A DNA stretch of 64,000 nt from Paraburkholderia domus (GTDB lineage Bacteria; Pseudomonadota; Gammaproteobacteria; Burkholderiales; Burkholderiaceae). This document shows, in pieces, positions 36,890 through 46,125 of this stretch. Within the stretch, counting starts at the first letter, position 1, and the number at the start of each line of letters is the position of its first letter. The stretch covers positions 1-64,000 of the forward strand of contig NZ_CAJNAT010000002.1 of assembly GCF_905220705.1 (NCBI RefSeq), in the 5' to 3' direction. Under the pieces are notes generated by a model. The model was not told the DNA's origin. It was given only the letters and a program-made list of their open reading frames with translations, and did not search any database. The position numbers and the translations under genes were made by a program.

Positions 36890-37390
36890 ATGAATGTCTC
36901 CGTCGGTACTTTGTTATTTATCGCCTGGGCCGCAGTGGTCGCTATCAGTGACTGCCGCAGCCGGCGTATTTCCAATTCAATTGTCGTCGCCGGTTTGGCG
37001 GCGGCATTCGGCTGCGCATTTCTTCAATGCGGGCCTTTCGGTGTTTCGTTGACCCGGGCTGCTATTGGAACGGTGATCGGTCTGGTCGCGTTGCTGCCGT
37101 TTTTCGCGCTCGGTGTAATGGGCGCCGCGGACGTCAAAGTGTTCGCCGTCCTCGGCGCGTGGTGCGGCATGCATGCGTTGCTTGGACTGTGGATGGCGGC
37201 CAGTTTTGCCGCGGGCGTGCACGCGCTCTGGCTGTTGATTACGACCCGCACGCGCCTCGCCGGTTTGGTCCGGCATCACGGCGCGACTTTCGAACTGGCC
37301 GGCAAAACCTCGACGCCGTACGCCGCGTGTCTCACGGTGGCCGCCAGTGCATGGCTTGCGCTTCAAGGACTGGCCGGAGGCCTGCGATGA
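36890..37390 (+). CDS. tadV: Prepilin peptidase CpaA/TadV (166 aa)
   Basis: Inner-membrane aspartic peptidase (A24 family) that cleaves the Flp and TadE/G leader peptides. The first active-site Asp is in A-I-S-D-C-R-S-R-R-I-S-N and the second in G-V-M-G-A-A-D-V-K-V-F. Five to six hydrophobic segments are evident and there is no N-methylation domain, as in TadV. I start at 36890 because the upstream 15 residues of the longer frame do not fit. Its stop overlaps the tadE start (ATGA). Confidence 0.9.
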   Translation: MNVSVGTLLFIAWAAVVAISDCRSRRISNSIVVAGLAAAFGCAFLQCGPFGVSLTRAAIGTVIGLVALLPFFALGVMGAADVKVFAVLGAWCGMHALLGLWMAASFAAGVHALWLLITTRTRLAGLVRHHGATFELAGKTSTPYAACLTVAASAWLALQGLAGGLR

Positions 37391-37893
37391 CGCCGATGAC
37401 GCCGATGGCGATCCCGCTCGCGCGCGCTCCGCTCAAGCGCATCCCCCTGCGTCGCGTGCCTGCGCAGCGGGGCTCCACGGCGATCGAGTTCGCCTTGCTG
37501 TTCCCGCTGTTCTTCACGATCCTGTACGCGATCATTACCTTCAGTTTGATCTTCGTGGCGCAGCAGAACCTGACGCTCGCAGCGGAAGAGGGTGCGCGCG
37601 CCGCATTGAACTGGCAAAGCAGCACGTCGCTGCAAAACGCGCTTGTCAATCGCGGTAACGCTGCCTGCGCTGCGGCGAAGCTTCTGGTTGCGACTCTGGT
37701 GCAAACCACGCAGTGCACGTCGAGTTCCGCAGCCTGCGGCCCGGGTAACGCGATGCAGTGCGTGAATGTCTCGCTGACCTACAACTACCAGGCCAATCCG
37801 CTGGTGCCGACCTTGCCGCTGATGAGTTTCACGCTGCCTAACGCTTTGTCGAGCAGCGCCACGGTGCAACTCAACCCGGAGAATATTCAGTGA
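37387..37893 (+). CDS. tadE: TadE-family pseudopilin (168 aa)
   Basis: Minor pilin-like component of the Tad machine. A basic N-terminus with R-G-S-T-A-I-E-F-A-L-L-F-P-L-F-F carries the TadE motif, in which the Glu follows a prepilin-like site and precedes the single transmembrane helix. A periplasmic part with paired cysteines follows. The start overlaps tadV by four bases, so the two are translationally coupled. Confidence 0.88.
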   Translation: MTPMTPMAIPLARAPLKRIPLRRVPAQRGSTAIEFALLFPLFFTILYAIITFSLIFVAQQNLTLAAEEGARAALNWQSSTSLQNALVNRGNAACAAAKLLVATLVQTTQCTSSSAACGPGNAMQCVNVSLTYNYQANPLVPTLPLMSFTLPNALSSSATVQLNPENIQ

Positions 37894-37984
37894 CGCACGC
37901 GCCGGCTTCCAGTCTTTATGTCCGTGGATGCGGGTCCGAACGCTCGTACGGCACGGCATTATTTAACCGAAGCAGTGAGTCGTC

Positions 37985-38932
37985 ATGCCGAATCTGACCA
38001 AAATTCTTGCTGGCGTGCTGATCGCCGTCGCGCTGCTGCTCGGCCTGTTCGCGTGGACGCTGTCGCGCCGTCCGGCGGCGGTGGTCGTGACCCCTGCGAC
38101 GCATGCGAGCTTTCCGGTGGTCGTGGCCACTCAGACGTTGCCGGCAGGCAAGCCGATCACTATCGACGAACTGCGCGTGCAGTCGCTGCCGATCAATCCG
38201 AACGGCGCCTTCGCCGATCCGGCGCAACTGGCCGGGCGCGTGCCGAACGCGGAGATCGGCGCGGATTCGCCGGTGCTCGAAACGCAGTTATCGTCGGGAC
38301 TCGCCGAGCGCATCGAGCCGGGTGAGCGTGCGTTGGCCGTGCGGGTCGACGAGGGCAACGCGGTTGGCAACCGGCTGCGTCCGGGTAATTTCGTCGACGT
38401 ATTTTTCACACTCAAGCGCGACGGTGCGATCGGTAACAGCGGTGAAATCGATCGTACTCAGGCGCGTTTGCTGATGTCGAAAGTGCGCGTGCTCGCGTTC
38501 GGCAACGCAACCACCAGCGGCGACAGTGCCGGCGATCCGAACGGCATGGTGCGCACCGCGGTGCTGGCGGTACCGGTCGCCGACGTGGACCGCCTGACGC
38601 TCGCCGAAAGCGCCGGCCGTTTGATCTTCGCGCTGCGCAATCCGAAGGATGCCGAAGTAATCGATCAAAGTGTATTGCCGGCCTATCCGGGTGTGTTGAA
38701 AACGGCTGCCCGCGCCGGCGCGACCGAGCCGCTGCAAGATTCGACCCGCGCGGCAGCCGGCGTGTCGCTCGACGCCTTGTCGGGAAGCACCAATCCCGCG
38801 GGCGCCGGCACACGGCTGCCGCCGTTGCCGCATATGCCGCTGCCGCCTACGCGCGTCGCGGGCAACACCAACAGTACAAAGAGCGGTATCGAAGTGATAC
38901 GGGGTGGGCGAGCCGAGACGGTCGCCTGGTAA
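37985..38932 (+). CDS. cpaB: Flp pilus assembly protein CpaB/RcpC (315 aa)
   Basis: Periplasmic Tad component thought to help the secretin, anchored by an N-terminal hydrophobic segment (residues 6-25). An SAF domain follows (V-V-V-A-T-Q-T-L-P-A-G-K-P-I-T-I-D-E-L) and then the RcpC domain (P-G-E-R-A-L-A-V-R-V-D-E, L-R-P-G-N-F-V-D-V-F-F-T-L). The tail is Pro-rich. It sits between tadE and the secretin gene. Confidence 0.92.
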   Translation: MPNLTKILAGVLIAVALLLGLFAWTLSRRPAAVVVTPATHASFPVVVATQTLPAGKPITIDELRVQSLPINPNGAFADPAQLAGRVPNAEIGADSPVLETQLSSGLAERIEPGERALAVRVDEGNAVGNRLRPGNFVDVFFTLKRDGAIGNSGEIDRTQARLLMSKVRVLAFGNATTSGDSAGDPNGMVRTAVLAVPVADVDRLTLAESAGRLIFALRNPKDAEVIDQSVLPAYPGVLKTAARAGATEPLQDSTRAAAGVSLDALSGSTNPAGAGTRLPPLPHMPLPPTRVAGNTNSTKSGIEVIRGGRAETVAW

Positions 38933-38973
38933 GCGGTTTCAGGGAGCGGACGGCCATACGCGTCCATAACTAC

Positions 38974-40362
38974 ATGACACAACGGATTTTTGTTTTCGGG
39001 AAGGCGGCGTGGCTCGGGTTGGCCTTGCTCGCCGTATCGGCTGCGACTGACGCGGCCGGTCCGGTGCAGCGAGGGGATTCGGCACAGGCGTTCCAGGCTA
39101 CGTCCTCGCAGACCATCGATCTGGTGGTCGGCGCGCAGCAGCCGCTCGCGACCGGCCATACGCTGAAGCGGGTCGCGATCGGCGACCCGGCGGTGGCCGA
39201 TGTGCTGATCATCAGGGGCGACAAGCGTGGCGGCGTGCTGCTGGTCGGCAAGGCGGCGGGCACGACCAACCTGATGCTATGGGCGCGTGATCGCGATGCA
39301 CCGCTGACCTATACGGTCAACGTCACCACCCCGGCTGCGGCGTCGCTGCTCGGGCCTGACACACCGAACGTCAAGGTGCTCGGCAGCACGGCGGTGATCT
39401 CCGGCTCGTCGGCGACGATGGAGGCGCACCAGCGCGCCGCGGTCGCGGCCGAAGGTTCGCTCGGCAAGGATGGCGCGGTGTTCGACACGTCGACGGTGGC
39501 GAGTCGCGCGGTGGTGCAGGTCGACGTGCGGGTGGTCGAGTTCAGCCGCTCGGTGCTCAAGGAGGTTGGCTTCAACTTCTTCAAGCAGAACAACGGTTTT
39601 TCGTTTGGCTCGTTTTCGCCGTCGGCGCTGACCTCGGTTTCTGCGACGGCGGGGCAGCAGCCGCAAACGACGATAACGACGCCAATATCGTCGGCGTTCA
39701 ACCTGATTTTCAACTCCGCCACGCACGGGCTGTTCGCGAACCTGAGCCTGTTGGAGAGCAACAACCTTGCACGCGTGCTGGCCGAACCGACGCTGGTGGC
39801 CTTATCCGGGCAGAGCGCAAGTTTCCTCGCGGGCGGTGAGGTGCCGATCCCCGTGCCACAGGCGCTCGGTTCGACCTCGATCGAATTCAAGCCGTACGGT
39901 GTCGGACTCACGCTGACGCCGACTGTATTGAGCCCGCAACGCATTGCGTTGAAGGTGGCGCCCGAAGCGAGCCAGCTGGATTTCGCCAACGCAGTGACGA
40001 TCAGCGGCGTGTCGGTGCCCGCGTTCACCACGCGCCGCGCGGACACCACGGTCGAGCTCGGCGACGGCGAGAGTTTCGTGATCGGCGGATTGATCGACCG
40101 CGAGACCGCATCGAATGTATCGAAGGTGCCCATGCTCGGCGATCTGCCGGTGATCGGCACCTTCTTCAAGCAACTGAATTACCAGCAGAACGAGAAAGAG
40201 CTGGTGATCATCGTGACGCCGCATCTGGTGTCGCCGCTCGCGAAGGGCGCGACCTTGCCGTCGACGCCGGGCGAGCAGTCCGAGCAGCGTAACGGCCCGG
40301 TATGGCGCTCGCTGATCGGCGGCGTGGCGTCGCGTGATGCAGCGCCGGGATTTTCGAAGTGA
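38974..40362 (+). CDS. cpaC: Tad secretin CpaC/RcpA (462 aa)
   Basis: Outer-membrane secretin of the Flp pilus. Signal peptide (about 1-27), N-terminal pilus/BON-type domain (about 45-160, with G-H-T-L-K-R-V-A-I-G-D-P-A-V-A-D-V), and the secretin domain with V-R-V-V-E-F-S-R, L-A-E-P-T-L-V-A-L-S-G-Q-S-A-S-F-L-A-G-G-E-V-P-I-P and the closing V-P-M-L-G-D-L-P-V-I-G-T-L/F-F. About 40 tail residues follow. Length and order are standard. Confidence 0.95.
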   Translation: MTQRIFVFGKAAWLGLALLAVSAATDAAGPVQRGDSAQAFQATSSQTIDLVVGAQQPLATGHTLKRVAIGDPAVADVLIIRGDKRGGVLLVGKAAGTTNLMLWARDRDAPLTYTVNVTTPAAASLLGPDTPNVKVLGSTAVISGSSATMEAHQRAAVAAEGSLGKDGAVFDTSTVASRAVVQVDVRVVEFSRSVLKEVGFNFFKQNNGFSFGSFSPSALTSVSATAGQQPQTTITTPISSAFNLIFNSATHGLFANLSLLESNNLARVLAEPTLVALSGQSASFLAGGEVPIPVPQALGSTSIEFKPYGVGLTLTPTVLSPQRIALKVAPEASQLDFANAVTISGVSVPAFTTRRADTTVELGDGESFVIGGLIDRETASNVSKVPMLGDLPVIGTFFKQLNYQQNEKELVIIVTPHLVSPLAKGATLPSTPGEQSEQRNGPVWRSLIGGVASRDAAPGFSK

Positions 40363-40494
40363 AGCCGGCGGGCGCCCAGACGGCGCGCCGGCTCGGTGGA
40401 GCAGTGAGCCAGCGTGCGTGCGAACCGCGTGCGCCTGCTGGCAAGCAGTACGACGCGGGGGCTTCGCAGCCCATGCCGCATAAGGATGTCCAAC

Positions 40495-41736
40495 ATGAAC
40501 GCGAGAACGCATTCATTGACTGAACGCGCGGTCACCGATTATTTCGTGTTTGCGTCGCTGGCCGACGAGCACGTGCATTGGCTCGCCGATACGCTGGTGG
40601 GCGCAGGTGTGGTCGAAGCGGCCACACTCGATCCGTCGATGCTGATGCAGCGCATTGCGGCGCTGAATCCGTCGCTGGTGTTCGTCGACTTTTCCGGCGG
40701 CCGCGCTGCGGCGGCGAGTGCCGCGGCGAGCGCGGTGCGCACGGTCTATCCCGGCATGCAGATCGTCGCGCTCGGAACGCTCGCCGAGCCCGAAAGCGCC
40801 TTGGCCGCGCTGCGCGCCGGCGTGCGCGATTTCATCGACTTGTCCGCGCCCGCCGAAGACGCATTGCGGATCACGCGCCAGGTATTGGACAACCTCGTCG
40901 AACCGGTCAGCCGCCATGGCCATGTCACCGCGCTGCTAGGCGCGCGCGTCGGCATGGGCGTGAGCACGCTGGCCGCGAACCTCGCGGTGATGCTGCAACG
41001 GCGCGACGTCGCGCAAGGACGGCAGGCTGCCTTGCTCGATCTTGGCTTGCCGGCCGGTGACGGCTCGCTGCTCCTGAACACGCGCAGCGAATTCAATTTC
41101 GTCGAAGCCGTGCGCAACCTGCGCCGCTTCGATCAGACTTTCGTCCACACGGCGCTGTCGCACCACGCGAGCGGCCTCGCGCTCACCACGCTGCCGCCCA
41201 ATCTCGCCGACATGCGCGAGGTCTCGTACTCGTCGTCGATCGGTTTGCTGAACCGGCTGCGCGCGTTCTTTGACCAGCAGATCGTCGATCTCGGCGGCTT
41301 CACCAACAGCGAGTTCATCGCTCACGTCGTGCAGGCCGCCGACGAAACCTGGCTGTTGTGCGATCAGGGCGTGGCTTCGATCGTCTCGGCGGTCAGCGTA
41401 TTGGACGCGCTGCGCGAAGAGGGGGTGGATACGGCCAACGTGCGGCTGATCGTCAACAAATTCGACGCCGACCTCGGTCTCGCCGCCGCACAGATCGCAC
41501 AGCGTCTGGAGATTCCGTTGCTCGCCACCTTGCCTGAGCGGCGCATCACGCTCGGCCAGGCGGTCAACCAGGGGCATCTGCTGGCTGATGTCGCGGCGCG
41601 CGATCCGTACGTGCGCGCACTCGAACCCTTGATCGAGCGGCTCGGCGGCGACGCCTGCGCGGCCGCGCAAGCACGCAGCAAATCCGCGCTCGGCGCGCTC
41701 AAGCGCTTCATTCCAACCACTTACAAGCGGTCATAG
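40495..41736 (+). CDS. cpaE: CpaE/TadZ-family pilus localisation protein with degenerate P-loop (413 aa)
   Basis: TadZ proteins are ParA/MinD relatives that place the Tad machine at the pole. An atypical receiver-like domain (about 15-130) lacks a clear phosphoacceptor context. The ATPase-like domain follows, where the deviant Walker A reads G-A-R-V-G-M-G-V-S-T (149-158): both lysines of the usual K-G-G-x-G-K-S/T are missing. The D-L-G-L-P and V-D-L-G-G positions of the fold are recognisable. I chose the ATG at 40495, backed by AAGGA. It precedes cpaF by three bases. Confidence 0.9.
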   Translation: MNARTHSLTERAVTDYFVFASLADEHVHWLADTLVGAGVVEAATLDPSMLMQRIAALNPSLVFVDFSGGRAAAASAAASAVRTVYPGMQIVALGTLAEPESALAALRAGVRDFIDLSAPAEDALRITRQVLDNLVEPVSRHGHVTALLGARVGMGVSTLAANLAVMLQRRDVAQGRQAALLDLGLPAGDGSLLLNTRSEFNFVEAVRNLRRFDQTFVHTALSHHASGLALTTLPPNLADMREVSYSSSIGLLNRLRAFFDQQIVDLGGFTNSEFIAHVVQAADETWLLCDQGVASIVSAVSVLDALREEGVDTANVRLIVNKFDADLGLAAAQIAQRLEIPLLATLPERRITLGQAVNQGHLLADVAARDPYVRALEPLIERLGGDACAAAQARSKSALGALKRFIPTTYKRS

Positions 41737-41739
41737 ACG

Positions 41740-43143
41740 ATGGCAAAAGAAATCGAATTTGCCGACGACGCGCCTTCGTTCGCGCATAGCCAGCAGTTCC
41801 AGGACATCAAGAACGCTGCGCACGAACACCTGCTGACGCGTATCGAAGAACTCGGCTCCGAGTTCGGCCGCTGGTCGCGTAACGCGATCAACCAGTTCGT
41901 CGATCTGGAGATGGACAGCTTCGTGCGGCTGCGCCGGATACCGATCAACGAGAGCGAAGTGCGGTTGATCGCCGAGGCACTGACCAAGGAGTTGGCGGGC
42001 TTCGGGCCGATCGAGGATCTGCTCGCCGATCCGGCCGTCGAAGATATTCTGATCAACGGCTACAACGACGTCTACGTGTCGCGTCACGGCATCCTGACCA
42101 AGATTCAGGTGCGCTTTGCCGACAACGCGCATCTGCTGCGGATCGTACGGCGCATTCTCGCGCCGATCGGGCGGCGTCTGGACGAATCGAATCCGATGGT
42201 CGATGCGCGCCTGCCGAACGGTGGGCGTGTGAATGTGGTGATCGAGCCGCTGTCGATCGACGGGCCGATTGTCTCGATCCGTAAATTCCGCAAAGATCCG
42301 ATGCGTCCCGAGGATCTGCTTGCCAACGGCACGTACAACCCGGAAATCGGTGCGCTGCTCGATGCGGCGGTCGCCGCGCGCTGCAACATACTGGTGTCCG
42401 GCGGCACGAGCTCGGGCAAGACCTCGCTGCTCAACGCGCTGGCGTTTCACATTCCCGAGCCGGAGCGGGTCGTGACGATCGAGGACACGGCCGAACTGTC
42501 GCTGAATCACCCGCACGTGGTGCGGCTCGAAAGCCGGCCAGGCGGCTTCGACGGCGCGGGCGTCGTGACGATTCGCGATCTGCTGCGCAATACGTTGCGG
42601 ATGCGGCCGGACCGCATCATCGTCGGCGAAGTGCGCGGCGGCGAGGTGCTCGAAATGTTGCAGGCGATGAACACGGGCCACGACGGCTCGATGGGCACCG
42701 TGCATGCCAGTTCGCCGCGCGAATGTCTGTACCGCCTCGAAATGCTGGCCGGTTTCGCGGGCTTCCAGGGTACGGAGTCGAGCTTGCGCCGGCAGATCGC
42801 CAATGCGATCGACTTCATCGTGCAGATTGGCCGGCTCTCGAACGGGCGTCGGCGGATTCTGTCGATCACCGAAGTCACGGGTCTGTCGGACAACATCATC
42901 GCGACTCAGGAGCTCTATCGCTACGAACCGGTCGCGACCGCGGAGGGCGATGAACTCGATAACTGGGTGTCGCTTGGCATTCATCCGCACTCGCCGAAAC
43001 TGGCGCGTTTCCGTCAGGCGCTGGGCGCTGGCGAGGCACAGAGCGGGTTCGGCAACGCGGGCTTTGGCGGTGGTGGCGGGTTCAGCGGCGGTGGCTTCGG
43101 AGGCGGCAGCAGCGGCGGCTTCGGCGGAGGCTTCAATGTCTAG
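41740..43143 (+). CDS. cpaF: Tad secretion ATPase CpaF/TadA with Gly-rich tail (467 aa)
   Basis: Hexameric cytoplasmic motor that drives Flp pilus assembly. The N-terminal all-alpha part is followed by the V-E-D-I-L-I-N-G-Y-N-D-V-Y-V region, Walker A G-G-T-S-S-G-K-T-S (about residues 222-230), the Asp box I-E-D-T-A-E-L, Walker B (R-P-D-R-I-I-V-G-E-V-R-G-G-E, near 290-303) and the His box G-S-M-G-T-V-H-A. The last 33 or so residues are almost pure Gly/Phe/Ser, not part of the known ATPase fold. The tadB start lies inside the 3' end. Confidence 0.95.
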   Translation: MAKEIEFADDAPSFAHSQQFQDIKNAAHEHLLTRIEELGSEFGRWSRNAINQFVDLEMDSFVRLRRIPINESEVRLIAEALTKELAGFGPIEDLLADPAVEDILINGYNDVYVSRHGILTKIQVRFADNAHLLRIVRRILAPIGRRLDESNPMVDARLPNGGRVNVVIEPLSIDGPIVSIRKFRKDPMRPEDLLANGTYNPEIGALLDAAVAARCNILVSGGTSSGKTSLLNALAFHIPEPERVVTIEDTAELSLNHPHVVRLESRPGGFDGAGVVTIRDLLRNTLRMRPDRIIVGEVRGGEVLEMLQAMNTGHDGSMGTVHASSPRECLYRLEMLAGFAGFQGTESSLRRQIANAIDFIVQIGRLSNGRRRILSITEVTGLSDNIIATQELYRYEPVATAEGDELDNWVSLGIHPHSPKLARFRQALGAGEAQSGFGNAGFGGGGGFSGGGFGGGSSGGFGGGFNV

Positions 43144-44179
43144 CGTGGTACTGGTCTTCGCGGCGCTCGCGCTGCTATGCGCGGCGTGCGCGTTGCTGTT
43201 ATGGCAGCGTGGCGCGCAACGCAAGGACCAGGTGAGCACTGAGCGCTATATCGATAGCCGTATGGCGGCGGCCATGCCGGCCGGTGCGGGTGCGGGCGGT
43301 TCGGTGAGCGGCGCGGCGGGCAATCCGCGCGTCGCGCCCGCGCGCGCCGCCGCGGCGTCTGCCGCGCCCGCCGCGATCGCGCCGCAAGCGCCGCCGGCCG
43401 ACGCGGGCTGGCTCGCGCATGGGCGCTACCTGCAAGCGCGCGTACGCTTCACGGTGCGGCACGCGATGGCGCGCGCGGGCATTGCCAGCGCCAAGGGTCC
43501 CGCCGCGATTGTCGGCGCAATCATGGTGCTGCTGTGCGGCTGGGCCGCGCTGGTAGGCGGCGTGCTCGCCGCCGGTGCGACGCTGATTACGTGCGCGATG
43601 TTCATCTATTTTCTGCTGGCGGTGCGCGCGAACAAGCGCCGTCAATTGATCGTGCGGCAATTGCCGCTGTTCCTCGACGGCATCGTGCGTTTGATTACGC
43701 TCGGCAACAGCGTGCCCGCCGCGTTTCAGGCAGCGTTGCAAAGCACGGAGACGCCGCTGCGCGAATGTCTGGATTACGTATCGCGGATGCTGCGCACCGG
43801 TGTCGAAATCGATCGCGCGCTGACCCAGGTCGCGGTGATCTATGGCGTGCGCGAGCTCGAACTAGTTGGCGCCGTGCTGCGTCTTTCGGTCAAATACGGC
43901 GGCCGTGCCGACGTGATGCTCGACCGCATGGCTTCGTTCATGCGGGATCTCGAACAGGCCGAGCGCGAACTTGTGGCGATGTCGGCGGAAACGCGGCTGT
44001 CGTCATGGGTGCTGGCGATGTTGCCGGTCGGTATCGGCGGTTTTCTGATCCTCTCCAATCCTAGTTATTTCGCGTCGATGTGGTTCGATCCGACCGGGCG
44101 GCAACTCGTCTACCTGGCGTTCGGCTTGCAGGTAGTCGGCGCCTATCTGCTGTATCGCCTCGCGAATCTGAGGACATGA
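43136..44179 (+). CDS. tadB: Tad inner-membrane protein TadB (347 aa)
   Basis: Polytopic platform protein of the GspF/TadC type. An N-terminal membrane segment (about 4-22) is followed by an Ala/Pro-rich linker. Paired transmembrane helices come near residues 125-160. The T2SS-F domain shows R-Q-L-P-L-F-L-D-G-I-V-R-L-I-T-L-G-N-S-V-P-A-A-F-Q and E-L-V-A-M-S-A-E-T-R-L-S-S-W, and the C-terminal membrane helices complete the protein. It begins eight bases inside cpaF and ends overlapping tadC. Confidence 0.92.
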   Translation: MSSVVLVFAALALLCAACALLLWQRGAQRKDQVSTERYIDSRMAAAMPAGAGAGGSVSGAAGNPRVAPARAAAASAAPAAIAPQAPPADAGWLAHGRYLQARVRFTVRHAMARAGIASAKGPAAIVGAIMVLLCGWAALVGGVLAAGATLITCAMFIYFLLAVRANKRRQLIVRQLPLFLDGIVRLITLGNSVPAAFQAALQSTETPLRECLDYVSRMLRTGVEIDRALTQVAVIYGVRELELVGAVLRLSVKYGGRADVMLDRMASFMRDLEQAERELVAMSAETRLSSWVLAMLPVGIGGFLILSNPSYFASMWFDPTGRQLVYLAFGLQVVGAYLLYRLANLRT

Positions 44180-45195
44180 CGATGCAAGCCCATCAACTCG
44201 TCGCTCTCGCATTGGCTCTGGCCGCGCTCGCGCTGCTGCTGCTCGCCGGATTGGTGCTGGCGCGCGTGGCCGCCGTGCGGCGCAGCGAACGCACGCTCAG
44301 ACACGCGCTCGACGAACGTGCGATGCAGACCGCGGCGCTCGCGGCCGCGGCGGCTGCACGTGGTGCGGACGGCGCGCAGGGCGCCTCGAAAGCGGCTTTG
44401 CGACACGTGCAGCCCAAGGGTTTCAAAGGACTGCTGGAGCGCTTTGCGCACACCGGGATTCGCTGGCTCGACACGCCCTTCGGCCGCCAGGTCGTCGCTG
44501 AGGAAGACCGCCGGTTGCTTGAGCAGTGCGGCTTCGTCGATACGCGCACGCGCGGCCTGTTTCTGGTAGCGCGGCTCGTGGGCGCGCTGGTGCTGCCGGC
44601 GGTGATGGGCACTCTCGCGCGCGGCTATCTGGACGGCTCGCGCTACGTCGTGCTGGTGGTCATCGCGATCGTAGTGGGCTTCATGTTGCCGAAGATCGTG
44701 CTGAAGCGGCGTGCCAGCAAGCGCCGGCTCGGCGTGGTCGACGAATTGCCCTTGCTGGTCGACCTGTTGCGTTTGCTGCAGGGCGTGGGCTTGTCGCTCG
44801 ATCAGAGCTTGCAAGTCATGGTCAACGATTTCCGCACGATGCTGCCTGTGCTCTCGAGCGAGCTGGAAATCGCGCAGCGTCAGTTCGCGACGGGCCGCAC
44901 CCGTGAGCAGTCGCTGAACCGGCTCGCTTCCAGTTATGACAACGAAGATTTGCGCGCGGTCGTGCGCCTGCTGGTGCAGGTCGACCGGCACGGCGGCGCC
45001 GTGCAGGAACCGCTCAAGCAGTTCGGCGACCGCCTGCGCGAATCGCGCCGGGCGATGTTGCGCGAACGCATTGGCCGTCTCGCCGTGAAGATGACAGGTG
45101 TGATGATCATCACGTTGTTGCCGGCGTTGATGATCGTCACCGCCGGCCCGGGTGTGCTGGCCGTCCAGCATTCGCTGGTCGCGATGCATCGGTAA
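44176..45195 (+). CDS. tadC: Tad inner-membrane protein TadC (339 aa)
   Basis: Second platform protein, partner of TadB. An N-terminal membrane helix is followed by two central helices and the T2SS-F domain (V-D-E-L-P-L-L-V-D-L-L-R-L-L-Q-G-V-G-L-S-L-D-Q-S-L, then T-R-E-Q-S-L-N-R-L-A and R-E-S-R-R-A-M-L-R-E-R). A final membrane segment ends the protein. The ATG overlaps the tadB stop (ATGA). Confidence 0.92.
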   Translation: MTMQAHQLVALALALAALALLLLAGLVLARVAAVRRSERTLRHALDERAMQTAALAAAAAARGADGAQGASKAALRHVQPKGFKGLLERFAHTGIRWLDTPFGRQVVAEEDRRLLEQCGFVDTRTRGLFLVARLVGALVLPAVMGTLARGYLDGSRYVVLVVIAIVVGFMLPKIVLKRRASKRRLGVVDELPLLVDLLRLLQGVGLSLDQSLQVMVNDFRTMLPVLSSELEIAQRQFATGRTREQSLNRLASSYDNEDLRAVVRLLVQVDRHGGAVQEPLKQFGDRLRESRRAMLRERIGRLAVKMTGVMIITLLPALMIVTAGPGVLAVQHSLVAMHR

Positions 45196-45205
45196 GGATT
45201 TTGCA

Positions 45206-46087
45206 ATGAATCACTGTTTATCGTTCGGACTTCTGACGCTCCCGGCCCAACACGCCCGCCGCGCCATGTGCTGTACCGTGGCGCTGGCCGCGTTGTCGCT
45301 GCTCGGCGCCTGTGCGTCCAAAGATGTCGTGGGTTACGGCGTCGGAGCGCAGGCCGAACGTGCGGCGATGGCCCAGCTGGCCAATCGCGATCCCGCTCCG
45401 GACACGCCCGGCATGTACCTTGGATTGATCGACCAGATGCAGTCGCAGGGGCTTTACTTCGCCTCGCTCGCGCATATCGACGCGTACGAAAAACAGTACG
45501 GCGCGAGCCCCGATACGATCTTGCTGCGCGCCGACGCGCTGCGTATGACCGATCAACCCGACGCCGCCGCGACTTCGTACGGACAACTGCTGAAGACACC
45601 GCTCGCCACGCGCGGCTATCGTGGGCTTGGCCTGATCGCCGGTGCGGCCGGCGACTTTGCGCATGCCGCGCAGGAACTGCAGCAGGCCGCGCAACTCGCG
45701 CCGACCGATGCGGTGACCCTGTCGGACCTTGGCTATGCGCGGCTGCGCGACGGCGATGTGAACGGCGCGCGCGTGCCGCTCATGAAGGCGGCCGAGCTCG
45801 ATCAGAACAATCCGAAGATCGTCAGCAACATGGTGCTCTACCTGCTCGCCAACGGCGACCAGGCACAGGCGCTGGCGGTGATGAATCAGCAGAAGTTCAC
45901 GCCGGATGTGCGTGCGGAGATTCGCAACGACGCGGCGAAGGTGGCGGCGGCGGGGCGCGCGCAAGTACGCGGATCGCCGGCGCAACCACAACAACAGTTC
46001 GGACAGGCAGGCGCAGGCGCCGGCACGGTCGCGAGCGCGCAGGGTATCGAGCCGGCGCCGCGTTTATTGCAGCGTTTCGCGCAGTGA
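45206..46087 (+). CDS. tadD: TadD TPR lipoprotein (293 aa)
   Basis: Outer-membrane-associated TPR protein of the Tad locus, probably a pilotin-like or scaffold protein for the secretin. A lipoprotein signal (S-L-L-G-A-C, Cys at 36) is followed by three to four TPR-like repeats (about 90-235). The tail is Gln/Ala/Gly-rich. A start at 45206 with AAGGA upstream gives the correct signal peptide. Confidence 0.9.
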   Translation: MNHCLSFGLLTLPAQHARRAMCCTVALAALSLLGACASKDVVGYGVGAQAERAAMAQLANRDPAPDTPGMYLGLIDQMQSQGLYFASLAHIDAYEKQYGASPDTILLRADALRMTDQPDAAATSYGQLLKTPLATRGYRGLGLIAGAAGDFAHAAQELQQAAQLAPTDAVTLSDLGYARLRDGDVNGARVPLMKAAELDQNNPKIVSNMVLYLLANGDQAQALAVMNQQKFTPDVRAEIRNDAAKVAAAGRAQVRGSPAQPQQQFGQAGAGAGTVASAQGIEPAPRLLQRFAQ

Positions 46088-46125
46088 GCGCGCAGTGACC
46101 CGATCAGGCAAACAGGGGAGTCGAG

